A stretch of 55,392 nt of DNA from Microbacterium sp. 67-17 (GCF_001898325.1 NZ_MKTR01000030.1:1-55392); one strand, 5' to 3'; shown: positions 1 to 8,925, numbered from the stretch's first letter. Notes: generated by a model not told the origin, from the letters alone. A program made the numbers and translations.

Positions 1-63
1 TGGAAACAAGCCCTCGAACAACTCGCACTCGCCTACCCCGACCGCATCACCCCCTACCTCTAA
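1..63 (+). CDS. C-terminal end of an IS256-family (Mutator-type) transposase, partial
   Basis: Only the last 20 codons are in the window, ending at the TAA at 61-63. They read W-K-Q-A-L-E-Q-L-A and then Y-P-D-R-I, which resembles the W..AL.Q....F..R pattern at the end of IS256-type DDE transposases. The stop lies about 40 bp inside a terminal sequence that looks like an IS256-type inverted repeat, the usual arrangement for these elements. The rest of the gene is left of the window. The family call rests on a short motif plus the end sequence, so it is moderate. Confidence 0.6.
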   Translation, partial: WKQALEQLALAYPDRITPYL

Positions 64-80
64 CCACCAACACCAACCCG

Positions 81-104
81 CTTACACAGAAGACTTGACA
101 AGCC
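81..104. mobile_element. Right terminal inverted repeat of an IS256-type insertion sequence
   Basis: Read on the minus strand, the end begins GGCTTGTCAAG and contains TTCTGTGTAAG. This resembles the IS256 terminal repeat, which has the same ..TTGTGTAA core about 20 bp from the tip. Native comM sequence resumes at about position 105. Only one end is present, so the 8-9 bp target duplication cannot be checked. Confidence 0.6.
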
Positions 105-800
105 CGCGAGCATCGTTTTTCCAGCCCCCGGTGGACCGGTCATGAGCAGATGGTGGCCACCGGCAGCCGCGACAAGGAGAGCGGCGACGGCGTCATCCTG
201 GCCGACCACGTCGGACAGATCCAGCGTCTCCCCCGCTGCATCGCTGCCAGCAAACGAGTCGACGGGGTCCGCCTCGGGGAGCCGCGCATCGATCCCGTGG
301 CGTGAGAGCACATCGCCGAGACTCGTCGCACCTACCACCGTGACTCCAGGAACGAGCGCCGCCTCATCTTCATTCGCTCGCGGCACGACAACGGTTGTGA
401 GGCCTGCGCGAGCTGCAGCCATGACGGCGGGAAGGATGCCGGGAACGGGACGCAATCTGCCATCGAGACCGAGTTCGCCGATATGCGCAGTGCGTATGAG
501 CGCATCAGCAGACAGCGGCAGCTGTGTACCCAGGGCAGCGACAGCGATCGCAAGATCGAACCCTGAGCCGTGTTTCGGGAGGTTCGCGGGCGAGAGGTTG
601 ACCGTCAGGCGCCTGCTCGGAAGCGGCACATCGCTATTGGCGCAGGCGTTCCGTACGCGCTGAGATGACTCTCCGAGCGCCCGGTCGGCAAGTCCGATGA
701 TGCGAAAGTCGGGAAGCTGATCGGAAAGATCGGCTTCGACTTCGACGGCGACCCCTTCGATTCCCACCAGCGAGATTGCCCAGGTTCGGGCCAGGCTCAT
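105..800 (-). pseudogene. comM: ComM/YifB Mg-chelatase-like AAA ATPase, truncated by an IS
   Basis: About 230 native residues remain of a protein normally near 500 residues long. The N-terminal Lon-like fold is recognisable (GLADRALGESSQRVRNA, then SPANLPKHGSGFDLAIA), followed by the Walker A segment GPPGAGKTMLA. Immediately after that the frame enters the insertion-sequence end and stops within 15 codons. The Walker B, sensor and arginine-finger regions are therefore missing. ComM is a hexameric branch-migration helicase used in natural transformation, so this allele should be inactive. The ATG at 798-800 overlaps the upstream yraN stop as ATGA, which fixes the start. The remainder of comM, and perhaps dprA, should lie beyond the insertion sequence to the left. 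Confidence 0.85.
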
Positions 801-1159
801 GCGAGGTCTCGCAGGTGCTCGATCTGCAGCGGCGCTGTGGGGTCGCCGGTGATCGCGAGCCCGTCGACACGCACGGGGCGGCCGCCGACCACATCCCGGC
901 GGGCGGCGCGCCACTCTCGCGCCAGCTGGTGCAGCCGATGGAGCTTACGCGCGTCGATCGCCTCGAACGGATGCCCGAAGGCGGCAGACCGTCGCGTCTT
1001 GACCTCGACGATCGCGACAGTTGCAGCATCGGCGACCACCAGGTCGATTTCACCCGCGCGGCAGCGCCAGTTGCGGTCGAGGATCTCGAAGCCGCGAGCC
1101 CGAAAGTAAGCCTCAGCGGCGTCTTCACCCGCTCTGCCGAGTTCGTCTTTGCGTGCCAT
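797..1159 (-). CDS. yraN: YraN/UPF0102 family endonuclease-like protein
   Basis: This 120-residue protein of the YraN (UPF0102) family has a predicted Holliday-junction-resolvase/restriction-endonuclease-like fold. The catalytic-type signature is visible as AGEIDLVVAD followed by VAIVEVKTRR (the E..D..ExK arrangement). The ATG at 1157-1159, giving MARKDELG, was preferred to an upstream in-frame codon because family members begin shortly before the GRxGExxA motif, here GRAGEDAAEAY. The stop overlaps the comM start, so the two are translationally coupled. The precise cellular role of YraN is unsettled. Next to comM and dprA it is commonly linked to DNA processing. Confidence 0.88.
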   Translation of the reverse strand: MARKDELGRAGEDAAEAYFRARGFEILDRNWRCRAGEIDLVVADAATVAIVEVKTRRSAAFGHPFEAIDARKLHRLHQLAREWRAARRDVVGGRPVRVDGLAITGDPTAPLQIEHLRDLA

Positions 1160-1252
1160 TCCTCCAGCGTCGCCGCACACCGATCGGCAACCCGAAGATC
1201 ACGGGGAAAAGCGAAAAAGCTCGGGCGCCAGCGCCCTGGGGAGGAACGACGC

Positions 1253-1576
1253 TCAGCTGTCGAGCGTGAGCTCGTCGGGCAGCTGGAAGTCGCCGCGCTG
1301 GAGCTCCTCGACGTTGACGTCCTTGAAGGTGAGCACGCGCACGGACTTCACGAAGCGATCGGCGCGGTAGATGTCCCACACCCAGACGTCGTTCATCGTG
1401 ATCTCGAAGTAGAAGTCGTGCTCCGTGTCCCGGCGAACGACATTCACGTCATTGGCGAGGTAGAAGCGTCGCTCCGTCTCGATCACGTACTGGAACTGGT
1501 GTACGACATCCCGGTACTCGCGATACAGCGCCAGTTCCAGTTCGCGGTCGTAGTCCTCGAAGACCTCGTCATCCAT
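1253..1576 (-). CDS. DUF2469 domain-containing protein
   Basis: This is a 107-residue acidic protein, highly conserved across Actinobacteria, beginning MDDEVFEDYDRELELALY. It contains the family's aromatic-rich core (EHDFYFEITMNDVWVWDIY). No function is established. It sits between rnhB and yraN, which is its standard actinobacterial neighbourhood. No membrane segment, signal peptide or catalytic motif is apparent. Confidence 0.9.
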   Translation of the reverse strand: MDDEVFEDYDRELELALYREYRDVVHQFQYVIETERRFYLANDVNVVRRDTEHDFYFEITMNDVWVWDIYRADRFVKSVRVLTFKDVNVEELQRGDFQLPDELTLDS

Positions 1577-1639
1577 GGTGCTTTCATCCTAGTTCCCGGC
1601 ATGCGGCAAGCGACCACGGCAGTCGCCGACAGACGAGGC

Positions 1640-2308
1640 TCAGAAGAGCGTCGGAGCGCCGGCGAAGGCCCAAGACACCCGATGGTGGTCGCTCACCCCG
1701 TGTTCGAGAATCGCGGCACGGTGCTCGGAACTCGCGTAGCCCTTGTTCCGGACCCACTGATAGGCGGGCAGATCGCCGTGGAGGCCCACCATCAGTTCGT
1801 CTCGCGCGACCTTGGCGATGACGGATGCCGCGGCCGCGCCGGCGCAGTCACGGTCGGCCTTGATCACGGGGCGGACTGTCACGCGGGGCCCGGCAGCCCG
1901 CGAAATGTAGTCGTGGTTCCCGTCAAGAATGACGATCGCGCGCGACATGTCCACGCCGTGGGCGGTGAGCTCCGCCAGCGCGCGCCGGGCCGCGAGCCCC
2001 AGCGCGGGAAGGATGCCGATCTCGTCGATCTCGGCCGAGCTGGCCCACCCCACAGCGCTGTCGACGACCCAGCCCGCAGCGCGCCGAGCCAGCTCCGCGC
2101 GGCGCGCCTCGGGGACTAGCTTCGAATCACGCAGACCCTCGGGAACCCGACGGCGCGAGAGCGCGGCATCCGTAACGGTGGCTCCCACGGCGACCGGGCC
2201 AGCGAGCGCACCGCGACCGACCTCGTCGCACGAGATGACGAGGTCGTACTCGCGCAACAACTGCCGCTCCAGGGTGAGGCGCGGGACCGTTCGCGACGAC
2301 GTGGTCAC
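1640..2308 (-). CDS. rnhB: Ribonuclease HII
   Basis: This 222-residue enzyme hydrolyses the RNA strand of RNA-DNA hybrids and starts excision of single ribonucleotides from DNA. The N-terminal catalytic signature CDEVGRGALAGPVAVGA carries the Asp-Glu pair. A second motif, LRDSKLV, and the later acidic site VDMSRAIVILDGNHDYI complete the type 2 RNase H pattern. It starts at a GTG (2306-2308) that overlaps the lepB stop as GTGA, indicating coupling to lepB. The length is normal for the family. Confidence 0.94.
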   Translation of the reverse strand: MTTSSRTVPRLTLERQLLREYDLVISCDEVGRGALAGPVAVGATVTDAALSRRRVPEGLRDSKLVPEARRAELARRAAGWVVDSAVGWASSAEIDEIGILPALGLAARRALAELTAHGVDMSRAIVILDGNHDYISRAAGPRVTVRPVIKADRDCAGAAAASVIAKVARDELMVGLHGDLPAYQWVRNKGYASSEHRAAILEHGVSDHHRVSWAFAGAPTLF

Positions 2309-3072
2309 TGCTCGTCGGTTCCTTCGCCCGCGGGAACGCCGGCGAACACCTCGCTATGCGGGTCCAGTAGTCCCCAGCGGGGTATCGGCCACGTGGTCAC
2401 GAATGCCCGACCGACGACGTTCTCGATCGGCACGAACCCGGCGCCCGGCTGGTCCTGGTTGAATCGCGAGTCCCTCGAGTGGTCTCGGTTGTCACCGAGA
2501 ACCCACAGGCTCCCGTCGGGAACGATGACATCGAACGGCACGGGGTTCGGCGCGGTTTGGCCCGGATCGAGCTTGACGTAGGCCGACTCGTCGATCGGAA
2601 CGCCGTTGATCGTGATCTGACCGAGAGCGTTGCAGCACACGACGTGGTCGCCCGGAACCCCGATGACCCGTTTGATGAGATGGTCCTCGGAATCCGAGAC
2701 CGAGAGGCCGACGAGAGTGAGGAGCCAGTCGATGCCCTCGACGAAGGGAGACTGGGCCGGTCGCACACTCGGGGGAAGCCACCCACCCGGATCCTGGAAC
2801 ACCACGATGTCACCGCGCTGGTACCCGTTCCATCGCGGTGTCAGCTCGTCGACAAGGATGCGGTCGTCGATCTGAAGCGTGTCCTCCATGGACCCCGACG
2901 GGATGTAGAACGAGCGAACCAGGAACGTCTTCACCAGCGCCGAAACGACGACGGCGATCAGGATGATGACGAGCACGTCCCGCAGGAAAACCCAACCGCC
3001 GCGCCTGCCGCCCTGTCGACGCCGCTGTGCCCGTGTTTCGGGTTCCGCGGGTGCCTCAGCGTCGGAAGTCAT
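2305..3072 (-). CDS. lepB: Signal peptidase I
   Basis: This 255-residue membrane serine protease removes signal peptides from exported preproteins. A cytoplasmic Arg-rich N-terminus is followed by one transmembrane helix (VLVIILIAVVVSALVK). The catalytic serine lies in YIPSGSMEDTL and the general-base lysine in LIKRVIGVPGDHV. The GDNRDHSRDSR box is also present. The start was set at the ATG at 3070-3072, not the TTG four codons upstream, because ATG is better supported and has a GGA about 9 nt before it. It overlaps rnhB downstream by 4 bp. Confidence 0.93.
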   Translation of the reverse strand: MTSDAEAPAEPETRAQRRRQGGRRGGWVFLRDVLVIILIAVVVSALVKTFLVRSFYIPSGSMEDTLQIDDRILVDELTPRWNGYQRGDIVVFQDPGGWLPPSVRPAQSPFVEGIDWLLTLVGLSVSDSEDHLIKRVIGVPGDHVVCCNALGQITINGVPIDESAYVKLDPGQTAPNPVPFDVIVPDGSLWVLGDNRDHSRDSRFNQDQPGAGFVPIENVVGRAFVTTWPIPRWGLLDPHSEVFAGVPAGEGTDEQ

Positions 3073-3165
3073 GAAGCGATCCAATCCGTCCGACGTGATA
3101 CCGGACGCTCAGATAAGGGTGTCACACGATGGGCTCCCAGAGTGTCGTGCAACACCCAGGGAAGA

Positions 3166-3203
3166 CACGTGTGCCCCGGGACCGAAGCACCGGGGCACAC
3201 GTG
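3166..3203 (-). terminator. Strong hairpin downstream of rplS
   Basis: A perfect 14-bp inverted repeat (arm cacgtgtgccccgg, 10-nt loop) begins 13 nt after the rplS stop. It has no T-tract, as is usual in high-GC actinobacteria. It separates rplS from lepB. Confidence 0.7.
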
Positions 3204-3216
3204 GAGAGGCGCAGAC

Positions 3217-3564
3217 TCAGTTGTCGCGCTTCTCCTTGATCTTGGCCTTCTTGCCGCGCAGCTCGCGCAGGTAATAGAGCTTTGCGCGACGCACGTCACC
3301 GCGGGTGACGAGCTCGATCTTGTCGATGATCGGGCTGTGCACCGGGAAGGTACGCTCGACGCCCACCTGGAAGCTGATCTTGCGGACGGTGAAGGTCTCG
3401 CGCACGCCGTCGCCGGAGCGACCCAGCACGACGCCCTGGAAGACCTGCACGCGCGAACGGCTTCCTTCGACGATGTTCACGTGCACCTTGACGGTGTCGC
3501 CGGGGCCGAACGCGGGGATGTCGCTGCGCAGGGAAGCTGCGTCGACGATATCGAGGGTCTGCAT
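3217..3564 (-). CDS. rplS: 50S ribosomal protein L19
   Basis: This 115-residue large-subunit protein lies at the 30S-50S interface. The typical features are [41 protein letters not shown] and a basic C-terminal tail ([13 protein letters not shown]). The ATG at 3562-3564 gives [12 protein letters not shown], matching the usual N-terminus. The open frame extends further upstream, but without family similarity. It has its own candidate promoter upstream and a strong hairpin downstream, suggesting a monocistronic unit. Confidence 0.96.
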   Translation of the reverse strand: MQTLDIVDAASLRSDIPAFGPGDTVKVHVNIVEGSRSRVQVFQGVVLGRSGDGVRETFTVRKISFQVGVERTFPVHSPIIDKIELVTRGDVRRAKLYYLRELRGKKAKIKEKRDN

Positions 3565-3691
3565 GATCGCTACTCTCTGCGGCCGCCACAGGTCGGTCGC
3601 GGGTGGATAGAAAAGGATGAGGCGTGCCGAACCGCGGTCATGACCGGCGGCGGATTCCCCTGAGGCAGAATCCGTCAAGGCACAAACAGCT

Positions 3692-3719
3692 ATTCTGCCA
3701 CGACAGCGGCCGCGAACAA
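3692..3719 (-). promoter_or_regulatory. Candidate rplS promoter with extended -10
   Basis: On the minus strand there is TTGTTC, a 16-nt spacer and CAGAAT, with TGG directly before CAGAAT (extended -10). The same string, TGGCAGAATAG (with G or T at the first position varying), also occurs upstream of rpsP. It lies about 130 nt before the rplS start. This was predicted by eye only. Confidence 0.4.
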
Positions 3720-3724
3720 AACCG

Positions 3725-4216
3725 TCAGGGACGCGGCTGCTGCTCCGTGATGATGATCACCTCGGGCGCCTCACGGCGCGGCGGAGTCGACGGCGACGGC
3801 GGGATGTACGACACTCCGGACGCACTGCGGAGCGTTGAAAGGCCTGGACGCGCTTCACGCCACAGCTGCCACAGCATGAGCCAGAACAGCGACAGGCCGA
3901 CAGCGACCGTCAGCAAGAAGACGGGGAACCACCACGCGGCGACGAAAAAGCCCAACGCGATCGTCAGGGCGTGCCACACCGTGAAGCCCGCGACATCCCA
4001 CCACGACACTGCTCGCGCAGCCCGAGCCGTCGGCCGCGCGCGGACCAAGAGCGTGAGCACCAGCTGGCCGATGAGCACCGAGGGAATGGCCATGAGCAGA
4101 ACCCAGAGCAGCGCCCACGCGCCGGCGTTGAAAGCGATCCAGCCGACGAAGAGCCAGAGCGGCAGCACGAACGCGGCGGGGATCATCCAGCCGTAGTACG
4201 CGCGTCGCAGCCACAT
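3725..4216 (-). CDS. Small multi-pass membrane protein of unknown function
   Basis: This 163-residue protein was not assigned to a family. There are about four hydrophobic segments: [40 protein letters not shown], a third around [13 protein letters not shown], and [18 protein letters not shown]. The C-terminus is a Pro/Ser/Arg-rich cytosolic-type tail ending [10 protein letters not shown]. The ATG at 4214-4216 is the only good start. It is divergent from map across 113 bp and lies upstream of the rplS promoter region. It looks like a genuine conserved hypothetical because codon use matches its neighbours. Confidence 0.7.
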   Translation of the reverse strand: MWLRRAYYGWMIPAAFVLPLWLFVGWIAFNAGAWALLWVLLMAIPSVLIGQLVLTLLVRARPTARAARAVSWWDVAGFTVWHALTIALGFFVAAWWFPVFLLTVAVGLSLFWLMLWQLWREARPGLSTLRSASGVSYIPPSPSTPPRREAPEVIIITEQQPRP

Positions 4217-4329
4217 GCTTCGATGCTACGCCCGGCCCATGCCACCGGTGGCCGAGGCGCGCGATGCGAGGCATCCTCACAGCCGATCGATAGTGGATCG
4301 GACAGAATGGATCGGTCGAGAGGAAACTG

Positions 4330-5112
4330 ATGATCGAGCTGCGCACCCCTGCCGAGATTGAGGCGATGAGACCGGCTGGTCGCTTCGTCGCCGAAGTGCT
4401 CGCGACCCTGCGCGATCAGACGCGCGTCGGAACGAACCTGCTCGACATCGACCGCCGAGCGCACGAGATGATCCGCAAAGTCGGCGCCGAGTCGTGCTAC
4501 ATCGACTACCACCCCTCCTTCGGTGCGAGCCCGTTCGGCAAGGTCATCTGCACGTCGATCAATGACGCCGTGCTCCACGGGCTCCCCTTCGACTACGCCA
4601 TCCGAGACGGTGACCTCGTGACCCTCGATTTCGCCGTCTCCGTCGACGGCTGGGTCGCCGACTCGGCAGTGTCTTTCGTGGTGGGAACCCCGCGTGCCGA
4701 GGACCTCGCGCTGATCGATACGACCGAGCGCGCGTTGGATGCCGCGATCGGCGCAGCGGTCGTCGGTAACCGCATCGGTGACATCTCGGCCGCGGTCGCG
4801 GCTGTCGCGCACGGCGAGGGCCTCTCGATCAACACGGACTTCGGCGGTCATGGTGTCGGTCGCGAGATGCACGGGGACCCGCACGTGCCCAACGACGGCA
4901 AGCCCGGCCGGGGCTACCCCCTGCGGGCGGGGCTCGTGCTGGCGCTCGAACCCTGGTTCCTGCAGTCGACGGACCAGCTGCGAACGGATGCCGACGGCTG
5001 GACGCTCCGCAGCGCTGACGGCTCGCGCGGGGCTCACTCCGAGCACACGATCGCCATCACCGAGGACGGCCCCGTCATCCTCACCGACCGGAGCTTCCTC
5101 GGGGTCAGCTGA
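4330..5112 (+). CDS. map: Methionine aminopeptidase, type I
   Basis: This 260-residue metalloprotease removes the initiator methionine from nascent proteins. The five metal ligands can be followed: the two Asp residues in VTLDFAVSVDGWVADSA, the His in GHGVGREMHGDP, the Glu in LVLALEPWF, and the Glu in GAHSEHTIAITEDG. A Shine-Dalgarno-like gaggaaac precedes the ATG at 4330. It is flanked by a divergent membrane-protein gene and the convergent pyk. Nothing is missing compared with the family. Confidence 0.95.
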   Translation: MIELRTPAEIEAMRPAGRFVAEVLATLRDQTRVGTNLLDIDRRAHEMIRKVGAESCYIDYHPSFGASPFGKVICTSINDAVLHGLPFDYAIRDGDLVTLDFAVSVDGWVADSAVSFVVGTPRAEDLALIDTTERALDAAIGAAVVGNRIGDISAAVAAVAHGEGLSINTDFGGHGVGREMHGDPHVPNDGKPGRGYPLRAGLVLALEPWFLQSTDQLRTDADGWTLRSADGSRGAHSEHTIAITEDGPVILTDRSFLGVS

Positions 5113-5132
5113 ACCTGCTGCTCGCGTCGCGC

Positions 5133-6554
5133 TCAGGACCCGTCCGAGGCGCCGACACGATGCACGCGCACGTTGTTGGTCGACCCCGGCGTTCCCGGGG
5201 GCGCGCCTGCGGTCATGATCACGACGTCGCCGGGCGCAGCTCGACCGGCCTCGATGAGCACCCGGTCGAGAAGCTCGATGAGCCCGTCGGTCGAGGTGGC
5301 CCGGGGCACGAGGAACGGCTCCACGCCCCAGCTGAGCGCGAGGCGTGATCGGGTACCCGGCAAATCGGTGAACGCGAGGATCGGCACGCGGTGGCGCAGC
5401 CGCGCCATCCGGCGGGCCGAGTCGCCCGACTGACTGAACACACACACGAACTTCGCATCGACAAAGTCGGCGATCGTGGCGGCAGCGAGGGTCAGCGCCC
5501 CGCCCTGCGTCCGTGGCTTCGTCCCGAGCTGAGGCACGCGTTCGAGTCCGGTCTCCTCGGTTGATCTGACGATTCGAGCCATCGTCTCGACCACCGTGAC
5601 GGGATGCGAGCCGACGCTCGTCTCGCCAGAGAGCATGACCGCGTCAGCACCGTCGAGAACGGCATTGGCGACGTCCGAGGTCTCAGCGCGGGTCGGCACG
5701 GGATTCTCGATCATCGACTCGAGCATCTGGGTCGCGACGATCACCGGCTTCGCCCAGCGTCGTGCCAGTTCGATCGCCCGCTTCTGCACGATCGGCACGG
5801 TCTCCAGCGGCAGCTCGACGCCGAGATCGCCACGCGCGATCATGACGCCGTCGAACGCGTCGATGATCTCCTGTAGGTGTTCGACAGCCTCCGGCTTCTC
5901 GATCTTGGCGATGATCGGGACGCGGCGATCCTCCTCGGCCATGATGATCCGGGCCCGCTGCGCGTCCTTGGGCGAGCGCACGAACGAGAGCGCGATCATG
6001 TCGACGCCGAGGGTGAGCGCCCAGCGCAGATCGGCTTCGTCCTTCGCGCTGAGTGCTGGGGCACTGACTGCCACCCCGGGAAGATTGATGCCTTTGTTGT
6101 TCGAGACCGCTCCCCCGACCACCACCTCGGTGCGCACCCGGATGCCGTCGGTATCGAGCACGCGCAGTCGAACCTTGCCGTCATCGATGAGCAGCGTGTC
6201 ACCGGCGACGACGTCGGAGGCAAGCTGCGGGAACGTCGTTCCACAGATCTCTCGCGTACCCTCGACGTCCTCGGTGGTGATCGTGAAGATGTCGCCGGGC
6301 TCGAGCTGGTGCGGGCCGTCTGTAAAACGTCCGAGCCGGATCTTCGGACCCTGCAGATCCGCGAGGATGCCGACCGGTCGCCCCGTGGAGTCGGCGGCTC
6401 GACGCACGTTGGCGTACGACTGCTCGTGAACGTCCCACTCGCCGTGGCTCATGTTGAGCCGAGCGACATCCATCCCCGCGCGAACGAGGGCCTCGATCTG
6501 GTCGTATGACGATGTCGCAGGTCCCAGGGTGGCGACGATCTTGGCGCGGCGCAT
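5133..6554 (-). CDS. pyk: Pyruvate kinase
   Basis: This 473-residue enzyme performs the last step of glycolysis (phosphoenolpyruvate + ADP to pyruvate + ATP). It begins MRRAKIVATLGPATSS, followed by ARLNMSHG. It then shows the active-site stretch IIAKIEKPEAVEHL, the metal-binding MIARGDLGVELP, ATQMLESMI, and a C-terminal allosteric-type domain. The ATG at 6552-6554 fits the conserved N-terminus. A longer open frame upstream has no family similarity. The gene converges with map, with only 20 bp between the stop codons. Confidence 0.95.
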   Translation of the reverse strand: MRRAKIVATLGPATSSYDQIEALVRAGMDVARLNMSHGEWDVHEQSYANVRRAADSTGRPVGILADLQGPKIRLGRFTDGPHQLEPGDIFTITTEDVEGTREICGTTFPQLASDVVAGDTLLIDDGKVRLRVLDTDGIRVRTEVVVGGAVSNNKGINLPGVAVSAPALSAKDEADLRWALTLGVDMIALSFVRSPKDAQRARIIMAEEDRRVPIIAKIEKPEAVEHLQEIIDAFDGVMIARGDLGVELPLETVPIVQKRAIELARRWAKPVIVATQMLESMIENPVPTRAETSDVANAVLDGADAVMLSGETSVGSHPVTVVETMARIVRSTEETGLERVPQLGTKPRTQGGALTLAAATIADFVDAKFVCVFSQSGDSARRMARLRHRVPILAFTDLPGTRSRLALSWGVEPFLVPRATSTDGLIELLDRVLIEAGRAAPGDVVIMTAGAPPGTPGSTNNVRVHRVGASDGS

Positions 6555-6635
6555 GGCAATGATCCCTTCGGCGGGTGACGGACCCTCAGTCTGTCGCGCA
6601 GAGCACGCCGGCGGGTTTCTCGCATGTGACAAGTC

Positions 6636-6667
6636 GGTGACCAGCGATCTGTCCAGGCGGGGTCACC
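6636..6667 (-). terminator. Possible trmD-operon terminator hairpin
   Basis: A 7-bp perfect stem (ggtgacc / ggtcacc) with an 18-nt loop begins about 15 nt after the trmD stop. It is modest in strength and has no T-tract. Confidence 0.35.
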
Positions 6668-6681
6668 TCAGCGGTGCATCC

Positions 6682-7374
6682 TCATTCCGGCAGCAGATCG
6701 GGGCGGCGCGCACGAGTTCGCTCGAGCTGCTGCTGCGCACGCCACTGGGCGATAGCTCCGTGGTTTCCGCTGAGCAGGATGTCGGGCACCGCGCGATCCC
6801 GCCAGACGGCGGGCTTCGTGTAGGACGGGTACTCCAGAAGCCCGTCTTCGTGAGACTCCTCGACGATGCTCGCCGGGTTGCCCACCATCCCGGGAACAAG
6901 GCGTCCGATGGCTTCGATCATCGCCATAGCGGCCACCTCGCCGCCGTTGAGGACGTAGTCGCCGAGGCTGATGAGACGAACAGAGCCGCGCGCGGCGGCA
7001 TCCTCGAAGACCCGCTCGTCGATCCCCTCATACCGGCCGCAGCCGAAGACGAGGTGCTCGTGGAGAGCGAGCTCGCGGGCGGTGGACTGGCGGAAGAGTT
7101 CTCCCGCCGGCGACGGGAAGATGATGGTCGGCCGGGCCTCGGCGTCGACGGGAGCGAGCTCGTCCAGCGCCTCGCCCCACGGCTCCGGCTTCATGACCAT
7201 GCCGGCGCCGCCACCGTAGGGCGTGTCATCGACAGTGCGGTGACGGTCATGCGTCCACTGACGCAAATCGTGAACGCGCACGTCCAGCAGTCCCCGTTCG
7301 CGGGCCTTGCCGATCAGCGATACCTCGAGGACGTCGAAGAACGCGGGGAAGATCGTGACGACGTCGATCCGCAC
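6682..7374 (-). CDS. trmD: tRNA (guanine37-N1)-methyltransferase
   Basis: This 230-residue SPOUT-class enzyme makes m1G37 next to the anticodon, protecting the reading frame. The recognisable motifs are [32 protein letters not shown], the SAM-binding trefoil knot sequence [13 protein letters not shown], and LVPGMVGN. It is the last gene of the rpsP-khpA-rimM-trmD cluster and starts 1 bp after rimM ends. Confidence 0.96.
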   Translation of the reverse strand: MRIDVVTIFPAFFDVLEVSLIGKARERGLLDVRVHDLRQWTHDRHRTVDDTPYGGGAGMVMKPEPWGEALDELAPVDAEARPTIIFPSPAGELFRQSTARELALHEHLVFGCGRYEGIDERVFEDAAARGSVRLISLGDYVLNGGEVAAMAMIEAIGRLVPGMVGNPASIVEESHEDGLLEYPSYTKPAVWRDRAVPDILLSGNHGAIAQWRAQQQLERTRARRPDLLPE

Positions 7375-7375
7375 G

Positions 7376-8020
7376 TCAGTTCCCGTCGGTGTCGGCAGCC
7401 GCGTCTTCGGGCGAACCGTCGGAGGATGCCGCCGGTTCGGGATCCTCGTCGACGAGGTCTTCGAACAGGCCCGCCGGTGGCGTGACGACGACGTAACCCG
7501 CGGCGGGATCGACCACCGGCACGATCGCCTTGACGAAAGGCACGAGCACCTCGCGATCAGCGTCGGCGCGGACGATCAACAGGTCCTGCGCCGGCAGGTG
7601 CTCGACCCGGATCACGCGGCCGACCGAGGCGCCATCACGGCGAACGTCCAGGCCGACGAGTTGATGATCGAACCAGGCATCCTCTTCCTCGGATGCCGCG
7701 TCAGCTGCCTCATCGACCCAGAGGATGGCACGCACGAGGCTTTCGGCGGCTGTCCGATCGTCGACCCCCTCGAAGAAGGCGACCGGGTGGGAGTTCATCC
7801 AGCGGAACTCCCGAACGGTCAACGGCTTGCCGTGCCAGGGCGAGGTGTCGGGAACCTGGAGGGTGAACGTCGCTCCCGGGACGAACCGGCCGTCCGGATT
7901 GTCGGTGTACAGCTCAAGCTTCAGCGCACCCTTCAGGCCGTGCGCCTTCACGAGGCGTCCGACCCGCAGCTGAGTTCCTGCCGAAGGGGGCGGCGCGGGG
8001 CGCCCGTCCGAATCGACCAC
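7376..8020 (-). CDS. rimM: 16S rRNA processing protein RimM
   Basis: This protein of about 214 residues helps assemble the 30S head domain through ribosomal protein S19. The RimM N-terminal barrel starts [25 protein letters not shown], and the PRC-barrel C-terminal part includes [23 protein letters not shown]. The C-terminal tail is acidic and low-complexity. The GTG at 8018-8020 was chosen because it lies directly after the khpA stop. An in-frame TTG at 8039-8041 would overlap khpA by 20 bp and is the alternative. Confidence 0.9.
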   Translation of the reverse strand: MVDSDGRPAPPPSAGTQLRVGRLVKAHGLKGALKLELYTDNPDGRFVPGATFTLQVPDTSPWHGKPLTVREFRWMNSHPVAFFEGVDDRTAAESLVRAILWVDEAADAASEEEDAWFDHQLVGLDVRRDGASVGRVIRVEHLPAQDLLIVRADADREVLVPFVKAIVPVVDPAAGYVVVTPPAGLFEDLVDEDPEPAASSDGSPEDAAADTDGN

Positions 8021-8021
8021 C

Positions 8022-8252
8022 TCAGTCGTCCGCGACGTCAACCCGCACGCGGCGCCCGTCGGCCAGTGCCGAGATCAGGGTGCGGATTGCTTTGGCCGTG
8101 CGACCGCCGCGACCGATGACGCGTCCTCGGTCGTCGGGGTGCACGTGCACCTCGAGCACCTCACCGCGTGAGGACTCCGACGAAAGGATACGCACGTCAT
8201 CCGGGTTGTCGACGATCCCCTTGACGACGTGTTCGAGCGCGGCGGCGAGCAC
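8022..8252 (-). CDS. khpA: KH domain RNA-binding protein KhpA
   Basis: This 76-residue single KH domain protein carries the GXXG-type loop in VIGRGGRTAKAIRTLI. KhpA proteins bind RNA, and in several Gram-positives they pair with the KhpB/EloR protein and affect cell elongation. It begins at GTG (8250-8252), 4 bp after the rpsP stop. The position between rpsP and rimM is the conserved bacterial arrangement. Confidence 0.92.
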   Translation of the reverse strand: MLAAALEHVVKGIVDNPDDVRILSSESSRGEVLEVHVHPDDRGRVIGRGGRTAKAIRTLISALADGRRVRVDVADD

Positions 8253-8256
8253 GGAC

Positions 8257-8688
8257 TCAGGCTTCTGCGGTCTCGGCCGACTCAGCGGCCTCGGGTGCAG
8301 CGTCGGCGTCGGCCGCGGGGGCCTCCTCAGCCTTCTTCTCAGCCTTGGGCTTGACGACCGACTGCTTGGAGGTCTCGACCTCGAAGACAGGCTTTGCCTC
8401 GGCGGTCTTCAACGTGGAGACAGCGTTCTTGTCACCCTTGAAGGTCCCCCAGTCGCCGGTGATCTTGAGGATGGCGCGCACCTGCTCGGTCGGCTGGGCG
8501 CCGACGCTCAGCCAGTACTGGGCACGAGCAGAGTCGACCTCGATGAACGAGGGCTCCTCGGTCGGGTGGTACTTGCCGATCTCTTCGATGACGCGTCCGT
8601 CGCGCTTGGTGCGCGAGTCTGCGACGACGATGCGGTAGTACGGGGCACGGATCTTACCGAGCCGCTTGAGGCGGATCTTGACAGCCAC
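8257..8688 (-). CDS. rpsP: 30S ribosomal protein S16
   Basis: This 143-residue protein has the S16 core in its first 85 residues ([45 protein letters not shown]). A long Lys/Ala/Glu-rich tail follows, typical of actinobacterial S16. The start is the GTG at 8686-8688, preceded by AGGAGAATC, a clear ribosome binding site. It is the first gene of the rpsP-khpA-rimM-trmD operon. Confidence 0.95.
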   Translation of the reverse strand: MAVKIRLKRLGKIRAPYYRIVVADSRTKRDGRVIEEIGKYHPTEEPSFIEVDSARAQYWLSVGAQPTEQVRAILKITGDWGTFKGDKNAVSTLKTAEAKPVFEVETSKQSVVKPKAEKKAEEAPAADADAAPEAAESAETAEA

Positions 8689-8779
8689 GATTCTCCTGTG
8701 TGGTGGATTCGAACGAACTGATCGCCTGGAGCGTGGGGTGCACACCCGGCGGAAGCTCAAAGGGGGCGGATGCGCTGGA

Positions 8780-8837
8780 TAGAGGGTCGAGCGCGGTCCG
8801 ACCCTCTATTCTGCCAGATCCGACCGGATGCCGAGAA
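8780..8837 (-). promoter_or_regulatory. Candidate rpsP promoter and 5'-UTR hairpin
   Basis: On the minus strand, TGGCAGAAT (extended -10; CAGAAT maps to 8808-8813) is preceded by a weak -35 near 8832-8837. Just downstream a perfect 9-bp inverted repeat, TAGAGGGTC / GACCCTCTA (8780-8808), would form a hairpin at the 5' end of the rpsP message. The extended -10 matches the one upstream of rplS. The hairpin's role is unknown. Confidence 0.35.
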
Positions 8838-8925
8838 CCGACGACGCGCAGGTGCCCTCGAGGGGTACTCGTCGCACCGTGTCGCAATCGGGTCAGAGAG
8901 TGTCGGTGCATGCCAAACTGACGCC

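Noticed and set aside
776..2119. Long plus-strand open frame of 447 codons
   Set aside because: It lies antisense to yraN, DUF2469 and rnhB, has no family-like motif, and is a normal by-product of high GC content.
4183..5445. Minus-strand open frame of 420 codons opposite map
   Set aside because: The translation is Arg/Ala/Gly-rich without motifs, while map on the other strand is complete and conserved.
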